Shown here piece after piece: positions 37,095 through 46,800 of a DNA stretch of 64,000 nucleotides. Source of the stretch: Arthrobacter sp. YN (lineage in GTDB: Bacteria > Actinomycetota > Actinomycetes > Actinomycetales > Micrococcaceae); assembly GCF_002224285.1 (NCBI RefSeq), contig NZ_CP022436.1:1612001-1676000 (forward strand), in the 5' to 3' direction. The notes under the pieces are model-generated. The model had not been told where the DNA came from. It worked only from the letters and a program-made list of their open reading frames with translations, and did no database searches. A program made the position numbers and the translations under genes. Each line of letters starts with the position of its first letter. The first letter of the stretch is position 1.

Positions 37095-38395
37095 CCACCA
37101 AGCTCCACTTGGTGCCCGCATCCGCAGGCAAGAGGCTTGGCGCTGCTGTGCTGGACTGGCTTGGCCCCATTGCCGTCCTGGCCACCACCTTCGCCATCGG
37201 CATCGCAGGCATCACGCAAACCCGCAAAAACGGCTTCATTGTCTATGACACGGGGCTGTTGGTCCTCCTGGGCAGCATCGGCCTGGGTGTGACGGTGGTC
37301 TACATTTTTGTGCTGCTTGCACTCGAAGCCAAGTCCGGCAACACCATCGGCAACCAGCTCATGGGAATCCGCAGCTCCGATGCCGAGGGCTACGCCCCCG
37401 GTGCCGGTGCCGTTTTTGTGCGGGGCATCATCACCGGCGGCGTACTGCTCCTCGGCGGAATCACCTCGGTGGTTCTTTCTGCCCTTGGCCTGATTACCCT
37501 GGTGCTGTGGATCGGGCTTCCACTGATGCTCCTGGGTGTTGTGTGGGCCGTCCTCGTGGTGGTCTCCAATGCCTGGGACAAGGACGGCAAGCTGCGCGGC
37601 TGGCAGGACAAGGCCGCGAAGTCTTTGGTGTTCGACGTCAACGCAGGACGCAACCCCGTGACCACGGGTGGGATCCAAGGCCCCTACAGTTTCGCGCCGA
37701 TGGATCTCCCGCCTGTGCAACCGGTGGCTTCTCCGGTCCCCACCGGTGCAACGACTGGTGCCAAGGCATCCAGTGTCACTCCGGCTGCTGCCGCTTCCTC
37801 GGCGGCCACTCCGGCCGGTTTCGGGCAGTCGGCGCTTGCGCCGGTGACTCCCGTGGTGCCCGCAGCCCAGCAGCCCTCACATGACCCCAACCAGTGGCGT
37901 CCGCCGTCGGCACCACGGCCAACGACGGCTGCACCACAGCTGGCTCCCGTGACGCCGCAGCCGCAGGTCATTCAGCAACCGTCCGCGCCGGTTACCGGCT
38001 TTGCCGGCCACCCCGACGACGACGTGGAGCGCACCCAGATGCGCCCGGGCACTGCGCGGGCACAAGCGGTCCTGCGGATCCGGATTGATGACGGCCAGGA
38101 CGTCCAACTGGGCGGCTCGGTCCTGCTGGGGAGGAACCCGGCTGCGCAGCCAGGGGAAGCGGTAGAGCAACTTTTGCCGGTTGCCGATCCCGGCCGGTCC
38201 ATCTCCAAAACCCACCTGCATCTGAGGGTGGATGGCGATGGTGTCTGGGTCACCGACCGAAACTCCACCAACGGCAGCGCCCTCACCACGCCCGACGGTC
38301 TCCAGACGCGGCTCCATCCGGGCCAGGCAGTCTTGGTCCGTCCCGGTTCCACCGTTCACTTTGGGGACCGTTCCTTCCACCTAGGACAAGCATGA
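37091..38395 (+). CDS. RDD family membrane protein with C-terminal FHA domain
   Basis: 434 residues. The N-terminal RDD domain (about 1-180) has the Arg and Asp positions in the first helix (GKRLGAAVLDWLG) and several transmembrane helices, with a conserved WQDKAAKSLV end. A Pro/Ala/Thr-rich linker of ~150 residues follows, then an FHA domain (about 345-434: LLGRNPAAQ, RSISKTHLHL, DRNSTNGS), which binds phosphothreonine. The FHA domain, phosphatase and kinase in one operon make this a likely phospho-dependent partner. Overlaps the neighbours by ATGA on both sides. Confidence 0.88.
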   Translation: MTTKLHLVPASAGKRLGAAVLDWLGPIAVLATTFAIGIAGITQTRKNGFIVYDTGLLVLLGSIGLGVTVVYIFVLLALEAKSGNTIGNQLMGIRSSDAEGYAPGAGAVFVRGIITGGVLLLGGITSVVLSALGLITLVLWIGLPLMLLGVVWAVLVVVSNAWDKDGKLRGWQDKAAKSLVFDVNAGRNPVTTGGIQGPYSFAPMDLPPVQPVASPVPTGATTGAKASSVTPAAAASSAATPAGFGQSALAPVTPVVPAAQQPSHDPNQWRPPSAPRPTTAAPQLAPVTPQPQVIQQPSAPVTGFAGHPDDDVERTQMRPGTARAQAVLRIRIDDGQDVQLGGSVLLGRNPAAQPGEAVEQLLPVADPGRSISKTHLHLRVDGDGVWVTDRNSTNGSALTTPDGLQTRLHPGQAVLVRPGSTVHFGDRSFHLGQA

Positions 38396-39318
38396 ATTCA
38401 CAGCCGGCCACCCCTGCCAATGCCGAAGCCGGCGCTCCTTCAGGCGGGTCTTCCTTTGGCCTGAGTTACGGGTACGGGACGGACCGCGGACTGCGCCGTG
38501 AACTGAACGAGGATTCGTTCATCGCTGCAGACCCCGTCTTTGCGGTAGCAGACGGCATGGGCGGACACGAGGCCGGTGAAATTGCCAGCGGCATGTGTGT
38601 CCGGGCCCTGGGCAGTGCCCCCGAACTTGCTGCTGGCGTGCGGACCGCATCTGCAGCGGATTTGCAGGCCTGCCTGTTGAGGGCCGACGCAGCCATCCGC
38701 AACGCCACGGGTGCCCGCGCCGGAACCACGCTGTCCGGCGTGGTGGTGGTGGAACAGATGGGCCTGCCCTATTGGCTGGTGATGAACATCGGAGATTCCA
38801 GGACGTACCGCCTCAGCCAAGGGGAGTTCACGCAGGTGAGCGTGGACCACTCCGAGGTGCAGGAACTGGTGGATTCCGGGGATATCACCGCGGAGCAGGC
38901 AACGGTTCATCCCCGCCGCCACGTAGTGACCCGTGCCTTGGGCACCGGTGATGAGACCGAGGCCGATTTCTGGTTGCTTCCCGTCCAGGAAGGTGACCGG
39001 ATCATGGTCTGCTCCGACGGCCTCAATGGTGAATTGGGCGATGACCACATGTTCCGCATCCTCAGCACCGTCGCCCATCCGCAGGATGCCGTGGACGCGC
39101 TGATTCAGGCCGCCCTGCGAAGCGGTGGCCGGGACAACGTCACCGTGATCGTGGTGGACGCCAAGAACGTCTTGAACGACGCCGGCATCGCCACCACTGC
39201 GCCCCGCCCTGAGGTTGACTCCGAGGTTGAAGAGGACACCCTTCCGAGGGCCTGGGTGAATGGCGCGGACGAGGTATCCGCGGCTGACCAGGAGGAAGGC
39301 GTCGATGGCAAGCAGTAA
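38392..39318 (+). CDS. PP2C-type Ser/Thr protein phosphatase
   Basis: 308 residues, soluble. PPM/PP2C metal-binding and signature motifs: NEDSF (39-43), VADGMGGHEAGE (52-63), GDSRTYR, CSDGLNGELGD and GGRDNVTVIVVD. It removes phosphate from Ser/Thr, opposing the kinase encoded three kilobases downstream, and would reset binding of the FHA proteins beside it. There is no transmembrane helix, unlike the usual PstP. Coupled to the upstream gene through an ATGA overlap. Confidence 0.93.
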   Translation: MNSQPATPANAEAGAPSGGSSFGLSYGYGTDRGLRRELNEDSFIAADPVFAVADGMGGHEAGEIASGMCVRALGSAPELAAGVRTASAADLQACLLRADAAIRNATGARAGTTLSGVVVVEQMGLPYWLVMNIGDSRTYRLSQGEFTQVSVDHSEVQELVDSGDITAEQATVHPRRHVVTRALGTGDETEADFWLLPVQEGDRIMVCSDGLNGELGDDHMFRILSTVAHPQDAVDALIQAALRSGGRDNVTVIVVDAKNVLNDAGIATTAPRPEVDSEVEEDTLPRAWVNGADEVSAADQEEGVDGKQ

Positions 39319-41431
39319 CCTTTCGCTGACCCGCTACCAGCACGGCGACTGGTTCGGTGTTGTGCGGAACGGGACAGTGGTTCTCCTGGGCCCGGATACA
39401 CCGCACGCGCTGATCGACACGGTCTGGGAGTTGCTGGCATCCGCTCCCGAGGCCCACGAGGTCCTTCACGAGGTGACGGATGCCTTTGGTGTTTCGCTGA
39501 GCCGCATCCCTCCGTTCGGGATCATCGACGCCAAGGACGCGCTCCGGGTATTCCTCCGTGGTGATCTCGAATTGCTGGTCCAGTCGGAATCGGGCGCCGA
39601 ACAGCTCACCGGCCGTGACGTGACCACCTGGACAGAGCGCAGGCTCGCGGGCGCAACTTCCTACAGCCTCCGGATTGGGGGCGGTTCCGCCTCCGGCATG
39701 CCGTTGAACAGCCTGCCCCTGACGGAGGGCGTGGTGCTGTTGTCAGTACTCGAAGCTGCCCCCGTCCAACCCGGCCAACCCATCCAACCCGGCCAACCCG
39801 GCCAACCCATCCAACCCGGCCGCGATGTGGGGCCCGCGATCCATGCAGCAGCCGTTCCTCTGGAGGAGCCGGCCAACGACAGAAAAAACCGGCATGCCGT
39901 CACGGACAAGGTGTCCGACGAAACCATGATCGGCTACACGGAGGCAGACCTTGGCCTGACCATCGCCCCGGGCCACCTGGGGCTGGGGACGGAATCAGCT
40001 CCCGGCGATGAACCTGCCAGTGAACCTGTGGCTGTTGGACGCGCCGGAGAACCTGCTTCCAGACAAGAGCCATCGGCCAGCGAAACCGATACTGGTGAAA
40101 CCTCCGTTGGTGAAACCTCTACTGAGGAACCCGCCGCCGCGCCTTCCGCTGACGGTCCCACCGCCGAGCCCGCCGTCGGCCTGTCCTCGGAGGATGGAGC
40201 TGCTTCACTGGCACTTGCTTCGGCGGGGGAGACCGGTCAAGAACCAGTAGCTCAGGATTCAGTCCCGGAAAATTCAAGCGTGCAGAATCCGACCGTGACC
40301 GACGTCCTCGAAGAGTCCGGTGAACCCCTCCACACCAGCACCACTGATCCCTTGGTCCCCACGTTGGAAAACACGACCAACTACGATCACCTGTGGGATA
40401 AGACGGTGATGCGCACCATCGAAGATGCTGCCGTTCGGGTGGATGACGACTCCGACGACCACGATGCCCCAGTGTCCAAGACGCCGGCCGCTCTGGTGGC
40501 CCCTGCGCCCATGCCTGCAGCACCAGCTGCAGAACCGCAGGATCCGCTATCCTCAGTCCCGGCACCACCGGCCCCAGTATCGGCAGGGCAGCGTTCGGCA
40601 GGGCAACGTTCGGCAGGGCAACCTGCGGCTGTGCAACTCCCTTCCGACCAGGGAACGGGTCTGATTGATTCCGTACCCTGGATGCGGACCAGCCCTGCCG
40701 CACCGGATGCAGGCAGTGCCGCACCCGCGCCTTCGAGCATGCCCGCTGTTCCGCTCATCGGGTCAGCGCCGTCGCCAGGCCCGGCCCCGTCACAGCCCAG
40801 TGCGGACCCTGCCCCGCAGCTTCCGGGCGGCTGGCCACCTGCACCGCCCGCAGGCGTCGTCGACGAAGATTCAGACCATGACGGCCAGACCATCATGAAG
40901 AGCAGCCTTGCTGCGGGGAACGACGACGCGGCCAAACCGGCGTCGGAAGCCCCGGAAGCTGCGGTTGCCAATGGGCCAAGCGTGTTGGCACGGGTGTGCT
41001 CCCAGGGGCACGCGAATCCACCCACGTATCCGCAGTGCTCTGTCTGCGGCACGGCACTGTCCGGCGATGCCGAGCAGGTCCAACGTCCGCGTCTTGGCCG
41101 CATGCGCCTTTCCACGGGCGAGCTGATCGATCTTGACCAGTCGCTGATCATTGGACGGCAACCTTCCGTTTCCCGTGTCCAAGGCGGCACCATGCCAAGG
41201 TTGGTGCAAGTGGAGAGTCCCGGAGGGGACATCTCCCGCTCCCACGTCGAGGTCAGGCTGGAGGGTTGGCACGTCATGTTGTGCGACCTGAAGGCGACCA
41301 ACGGAACAGTGTTGATCAGGGAAGGCCAGGCCCCCCGCCGCCTTGCCCAAAACGAAATGGCCATTCTGCTGGACGGCGATATCGCCGAGTTGGGTGACGA
41401 CATTTCATTGCGTTTCGAGGAGATTCTTTGA
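39305..41431 (+). CDS. FHA domain protein with N-terminal conserved region, zinc finger and repeat-rich linker
   Basis: 708 residues. The N-terminal ~150 residues form a conserved globular region (GDWFGVVRNGTVVLLGPDTP). A very long acidic, Pro/Ala/Glu-rich linker has short tandem repeats (QPGQPIQPGQPGQPIQPG near 39766-39823; SAGQR near 40582-40620). Near residue 560 is a zinc-ribbon-like C-H-C-C cluster (VCSQGH...QCSVCG), then a C-terminal FHA domain (IIGRQPSV, DISRSHVEVRL, KATNGTVLI). ATG 39305 follows GGAGGAAGG and overlaps the PP2C gene by 14 bases. Probable substrate or reader of the neighbouring kinase. Confidence 0.85.
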   Translation: MASSNLSLTRYQHGDWFGVVRNGTVVLLGPDTPHALIDTVWELLASAPEAHEVLHEVTDAFGVSLSRIPPFGIIDAKDALRVFLRGDLELLVQSESGAEQLTGRDVTTWTERRLAGATSYSLRIGGGSASGMPLNSLPLTEGVVLLSVLEAAPVQPGQPIQPGQPGQPIQPGRDVGPAIHAAAVPLEEPANDRKNRHAVTDKVSDETMIGYTEADLGLTIAPGHLGLGTESAPGDEPASEPVAVGRAGEPASRQEPSASETDTGETSVGETSTEEPAAAPSADGPTAEPAVGLSSEDGAASLALASAGETGQEPVAQDSVPENSSVQNPTVTDVLEESGEPLHTSTTDPLVPTLENTTNYDHLWDKTVMRTIEDAAVRVDDDSDDHDAPVSKTPAALVAPAPMPAAPAAEPQDPLSSVPAPPAPVSAGQRSAGQRSAGQPAAVQLPSDQGTGLIDSVPWMRTSPAAPDAGSAAPAPSSMPAVPLIGSAPSPGPAPSQPSADPAPQLPGGWPPAPPAGVVDEDSDHDGQTIMKSSLAAGNDDAAKPASEAPEAAVANGPSVLARVCSQGHANPPTYPQCSVCGTALSGDAEQVQRPRLGRMRLSTGELIDLDQSLIIGRQPSVSRVQGGTMPRLVQVESPGGDISRSHVEVRLEGWHVMLCDLKATNGTVLIREGQAPRRLAQNEMAILLDGDIAELGDDISLRFEEIL

Positions 41432-43131
41432 GTTCCAAGAGGCCCCCCGCGCCGCCTCCACCCATTCCGGGATTCCAATACGTCAGCCTGTTGGGCTCTG
41501 GTGGATTCTCGGATGTTTACCTGTATGAGCAAGACCGGCCCCGTCGTAAAGTGGCCGTCAAAGTGCTGCTGTCAGACCTGAAGACCGAGGGCGCACGCCG
41601 ACGCTTCGAGTCCGAGGCGAACCTGATGGCCCAGTTGTCGTCGCACCCGTACATCGTGACGATCTTCGAAGCCGAGATTACGGAGAGCGGCCACTCCTAC
41701 CTCGCCATGGAGTACTGCTCCCGGCCAAGCCTTGATGTCCGGTACCGCCGTCAGCGCTTCAGCGTGGACGAGGTCCTGGCCGTCGGCATCCAGGTGGCGT
41801 CCGCCGTCGAGACCGCCCACCGGGCCGGCATTGTCCACCGGGACATCAAACCGGCCAACATCCTGGTCACCGACTACAACCGTCCCGCACTGACGGACTT
41901 TGGTATCTCCGGCACCATCGGCGCCGACACCGAGGACGACGCCGGCATGTCCATTCCGTGGTCGCCGCCCGAGCAGTTCAGGGGTGGCGCGGTGGACGGG
42001 GTTCCCGTTGACATCTGGGCGTTGGGCGCCACCCTCTACACCCTCCTGGCAGGCCGTTCGCCCTTCGTCCTGCCCGGGCAGGACAACTCGCAGCGCGAGC
42101 TGATCTCGCGCATCACCAACTCGCCCCTTCCCAGGCTTGGCCGGGCGGATGTTCCGGAGTCCCTGGAACTCGTCCTGGCCACGGCCATGGCGAAGTCGCC
42201 GGGGTCCCGCTACTCGTCAGCGCATGCTTTTGCCCTGGCGCTTCAGCGGATCCAGACAGAGCTGAACCTGTCCCAGACACCGTTCGAGGTGCTTGAAGAA
42301 CCCGGGCACGGCGACGACCAACATCCGGACGACAACTTCGAGGAAACCCGGGTCCGGAGCATTGCTTCGATCGATCCGGACGCTTCCGGGACAGCCACCA
42401 CGGGATCGGCGCCCACGTTCCCCGCCCGGACCTTCCCGTCCACGGTTCCCGGCGCCACCCAAGCTCCTGCACACCTTTCCCCGCCGCAAACGCAACCGGG
42501 CGCCGCCCAGCAAGCCCCACCGCAATTCCACGCCCCCGTCCGGGACCAGAGCGTGGTGGAGGGGCCCGACGTCGCTGAATCCACGGTCCTGCGAGGCTGG
42601 CAAGCTTCGCCGGCTGCGCCGGATGTTGACGCAACCGTCAGCCGCTCTGCTGCCTCGGCAGAGGCACCGACAACGGAGGACGATGTCCCGGCAGCCGACC
42701 ACAGCAAGCGCAACCTATGGCTCGCCGCCACCGGCGCAGCAGTGCTGGTGGTCGCCGTCGTGGTTGGCATGGTCCTGGGTTCGTCGGCACAACCGAAAGT
42801 GGCCCCGACGGAAACTGCGAGCAAGGCCCCGGCCGATCCCTTGGACAGTGGCAGCGTCCCTGACGTCGAGGCACTGGCCGCGGCACGGGATACCAAGGAT
42901 CCGAACATCATCGTTTTTTCCTGGAAGAACCCGCAGCCTAAAGAGGGCGATACCTACAAGTGGCGCACCAAATCGGCTAAGGCTGACGGCGCCTATGAGA
43001 CAACGCCGACGGAGAAGGCCTTCGTTTCAGGCTTTGGCGAACCGCCCATTTGCGTGCAGGTCATCATTGTCCGGTCGGACGGCAGCGCGTCGCCTGAGGG
43101 GCCGGGCTCCATCGCTTGCCTGGACGGGTAG
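41428..43131 (+). CDS. Transmembrane Ser/Thr protein kinase
   Basis: 567 residues. Complete Hanks-type kinase domain: glycine loop GSGGFSDV (23-30), VAVK with K45, catalytic loop HRDIKPANIL (137-146; D139, K141, N144), DFGIS (157-161). The APE region reads SPPEQF. A Pro-rich juxtamembrane stretch (about 290-425) leads to one transmembrane helix (430-451) and a ~115-residue external domain, not PASTA. The start is TTG 41428 with GAGGAG upstream, overlapping the previous stop (TTGA). Likely the controlling kinase of the cluster. Confidence 0.93.
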   Translation: MSSKRPPAPPPPIPGFQYVSLLGSGGFSDVYLYEQDRPRRKVAVKVLLSDLKTEGARRRFESEANLMAQLSSHPYIVTIFEAEITESGHSYLAMEYCSRPSLDVRYRRQRFSVDEVLAVGIQVASAVETAHRAGIVHRDIKPANILVTDYNRPALTDFGISGTIGADTEDDAGMSIPWSPPEQFRGGAVDGVPVDIWALGATLYTLLAGRSPFVLPGQDNSQRELISRITNSPLPRLGRADVPESLELVLATAMAKSPGSRYSSAHAFALALQRIQTELNLSQTPFEVLEEPGHGDDQHPDDNFEETRVRSIASIDPDASGTATTGSAPTFPARTFPSTVPGATQAPAHLSPPQTQPGAAQQAPPQFHAPVRDQSVVEGPDVAESTVLRGWQASPAAPDVDATVSRSAASAEAPTTEDDVPAADHSKRNLWLAATGAAVLVVAVVVGMVLGSSAQPKVAPTETASKAPADPLDSGSVPDVEALAAARDTKDPNIIVFSWKNPQPKEGDTYKWRTKSAKADGAYETTPTEKAFVSGFGEPPICVQVIIVRSDGSASPEGPGSIACLDG

Positions 43132-43176
43132 CCGCCTGATGACACTTACTTACCGCCGACTGAGGAGGCACAGATC

Positions 43177-43880
43177 ATGGGGGATCTAGCAATAGATTTC
43201 TGTGGGGAATGGTACGAACCATCCGACGAAGACGTCTTTGACATTGGTCGCGAAGGTGACCTGGAGGTCGACGACAACCCGTATCTGCACCGACGCTTCC
43301 TGCAGATCGCCCGTTACGACGGCATGTGGTGGCTCAGCAACGTGGGCAGCATGTTGTCTGCCACCATCGCGGATGGTTCGGGCGGCATGCAGGCCTGGCT
43401 TGCGCCGGGTGCGAGGATCCCGTTGGTCTTCAGCCACACCAACGTGATCTTCACGGCCGGGCCCACGACGTATGAATTCGCCGTCCACTTGAAGACGCCG
43501 TCGTTCCGGCACGAGGCCCGCGAAGAGGACCAAGCGGGGATACCACCATTGGCCCCGTGGTCTTCACGGACTCACAGAAGGCCCTGATCGTCGCCTTGGC
43601 TGAACCCATGCTGCGACGCGAAGGCACTGGCTTCAGCGCCATTCCGTCCTCAGCGGAAGCTGCGAAGCGGCTGGGTTGGGCCCTGACACGGTTCAACCGG
43701 AAGCTCGACAACGTGTGCGACAAACTGGACCGCGTTGGAGTGGTTGGTTTGCGCGGTGGTGCAGGGAAACTCGCCACCAACCGCCGCGCCCGCCTGGTGG
43801 AGCACGCAGTGACCTCGCATCTGGTGACCCCGTCCGACCTGCACCTCCTTGAAAAAATGACTGGAGTCGACGAAGGATGA
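43177..43880 (+). CDS. FHA-like plus HTH-like protein, split by a one-base frameshift
   Basis: Two frames join into one ~234-residue soluble protein. The first (ATG 43177, RBS GAGGAGG-like) reads an FHA-type fold with DIGREGDLEVDDNPYLHRRFLQI and DGMWWLSNVGS. The second reads IGPVVFTDSQKALIVALAEPMLRR and then a helix-turn-helix-like section (AAKRLGWALTRFNRKLDNVCDKL). Adding one G to the four-G run at 43536-43539 gives QAGDTTIGPVVFTDSQ with no break. As split frames, the first would end in a low-quality tail (WSSRTHRRP) and the second would have no ribosome-binding site. The final TGA overlaps the ATPase start. Probably a base-calling error. Confidence 0.72.
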
Positions 43881-46800
43881 AGTTTCGCCTGACCTTGCGG
43901 CGCGATCCTGCGGAAGCCAAGGACCTCGCCGTGACGGTGGATGGTCGCGCCACCGTTGCTGACATTGCCACGGAACTCTGGGCCGCCGACCCCGTACGCA
44001 AGGGGACCGAACCGCCGTCGAACCTGTCCATCAGCGTTGACGAAGCGTTTGTTGGCGGTGGCCTGTCCGGACACGTCCTGCGGCCCACGGACAACCTGTT
44101 GGAGTCCGGGTTGCGGCCCGGTTCCAAGGTCTCGCTCGCGCAGGTCAGCGAACAGTTTGCCTCGAACGGCCACGCCAACGGCACCAACAGGGGACCGGCA
44201 GCGGCGACGTTGCGCGTCATGTCAGGGCCCGACGTCGGACGCGAATTTTCGCTGCCTTTCGGCACCAGCTACATCGGCCGGGACAGGGACGCCGACATCA
44301 GGCTCTCCGACCCGCTGACGTCCAAGCGACATGCCCGCGTCACGGTGGGCGAGACCGTGGAGATCGTGGATACGAACTCTGCCAACGGGCTGCTCATGGA
44401 CGGGTTGCCCGTCACGCGGGCAACGCTGCAATCCTCGGACACGGTCACTTTGGGCGATACCACTGTGGGAGTGGTGGCGTTGTCCCGGAACCACAGTGGC
44501 GGCCCGTCGTCGCCGTTGGTGGACTTCAACCGGTCACCGCGGGTCCTGCCGAGGTTCGAATCGCCCAAACGAGTGCCGCCGGCGGGTCCCAAGCGCCCCG
44601 AGCACCAGCCGTTCCCCTACATCATGCTGGTGGCGCCGCTGCTGATGGGCGGCGTGCTCTTCGCCGTCACCCAGAACCTGCTCTCCGTGCTTTTCATGGC
44701 CATGATGCCGCTGTTCATCGTGGGGCACTACGTGGACCACAAGATGCAGAGCAAGCGCCAGGCCAAGGAAGGCCACAAGCAGTTCAAGGCCGCCATGCTG
44801 GCATTCCGTGAGGACATCGACCGGCAGCAGAACATCGAGCGCGCCGTCAGGCTCCAGGAAGCGCCCTCCGTCAGCGATACCGTGGATGCGATCTACAAAC
44901 TTGGCCCCTTGCTGTGGACCAACCGTCCCGAACACCAGCACTTCCTGGGAGTCCGTTTCGGGCTGGGCTCCGCGCCGTCGCGCATCCCCTTCGACGAGCC
45001 AAGCGCCAACGAAACCGAACCGCAGTACATGCGGGAAATCCAGGAGTGCCTTCAGCAGGTCCGGGTGATCGAGGGCGTGCCCATTGTTTCCCAACTGCGG
45101 ACCTCCGGATCGTTCGGCGTGGCGGGGGACCGCGGCGTGGTGGACGATGTTGCCCGCGGGATGGTGCTCCAACTGGTCGGTCTCCACTCGCCGGCAGAAG
45201 TGGTCCTGACGTCGCTGACCTCGGCACGTTCCCGTGAGCGCTGGGACTGGCTGCAGTGGCTTCCGCACGTCGGTTCCGGCCACAGCCCGCTGTCCGGTGA
45301 CCACCTCGCCGCAGGCCCTGGTGCTGGTGCTGCCCTGTTGTCCCGCTTGGAAAGCCTCGTGGAAGAGCGCGAGTCCATGGCCAAGGAACCGGGTCCGCAG
45401 CATCGCCCCGGGCTCAAGAACGAGCACGAAGAAATCCCAGCCCCCGTTGTGCCCGCAGTTCTGGTGATCGTTGAAGACGATGCTCCCGTGGACCGCGGAC
45501 GCCTCACGCGCCTGGTGGAGCGCGGCCCTGACCACGGCGTGCACATCATGTGGGTAGCGGCCAACGTACAATCCCTCCCCGCAGCGTGCCGCGACTTCCT
45601 TTCCGTCGACGGCGATCACGGCACCACCACAGGCCAGGTCCGCCTAGGCCGCCACACCTATCCGGTGAGCTGCGAAAGCCTCGATGCGGACCTCGCCACG
45701 CAACTGGCCCGCATGATGTCGCCGCTGGTGGACGTCGGAAACCCGCTCGACGACGACTCCGACCTCCCGCGCGCCGTTTCCTACGCCACGTTGATCGGCA
45801 AGGAGTTGATGGACAACCCGCAGGCTGTGGCCGAGCGGTGGCAGGAAAACAACTCGGTCCACGCCTCGTCTGTGCCCAACCGTAAGGACAGCGGCAGCCT
45901 CCGGGCTTTGGTTGGTTCCAAGGGCGTGGAACCGTTCTACCTCGACCTGAAGAACGAGGGACCCCACGCGCTGGTGGGCGGAACCACCGGTGCCGGCAAG
46001 TCCGAATTCCTCCAATCCTGGGTGATGGGCATGGCCGCGGCCTACAGCCCGGACCGTGTCAGCTTCCTGTTCGTGGACTACAAGGGCGGCGCAGCATTCG
46101 CGGATTGCCTCCACCTGCCCCACACCGTGGGACTGGTGACGGACTTGTCCCCGCACTTGGTCCGCCGTGCACTGACCTCCCTGCGCGCCGAACTGCACTA
46201 TCGGGAACGGCTCCTGAACCGAAAGAAGGCCAAGGACCTGCTGGCGTTGCAACGCGAAGCCGATCCAGAGGCCCCGCCGTATCTGATCATCATCGTGGAC
46301 GAATTTGCGGCGCTGGCTACGGAAGTTCCCGAGTTCGTTGACGGCGTGGTGGACGTTGCTGCCCGTGGCCGTTCGCTGGGTCTGCACCTGATCCTTGCCA
46401 CCCAACGGCCTGCCGGCGTCATCAAGGACAACCTGCGTGCCAACACCAACCTCCGTGTCGCTTTGCGCATGGCTGATGAAGTGGATGCGGTGGACATTCT
46501 TGGTGTTCCCACCGCCGCCTATTTCGATCCCTCCATCCCGGGCCGTGGCGCCGCGAAGACCGGCCCCGGGCGGATCCAGGGTTTCCAGACCGGATATGCC
46601 GGTGGCTGGACTACCGAGAAACCGCAGCGTCCGCGGATCGACATCGTGGAGATGGCCTTCGGCTCCGGGCCCACCTGGGAGCCGCCGTTGGTGGCCCAGG
46701 TGGAGGAAGAACCCGCGGGGCCGAATGACATCGCCCGGATGACGGAAAACATCATCCGTGCCGCGGACGTCCTCTCGATCGAGCCTCCCCGCAAGCCGTG

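Noticed and set aside
37091..38395. RDD-FHA protein as a transporter of known substrate
   Set aside because: RDD domains have few assigned functions; nothing in the sequence names a substrate.
41428..43131. Kinase as a PknB-type PASTA kinase
   Set aside because: The external ~115 residues show no PASTA repeats.
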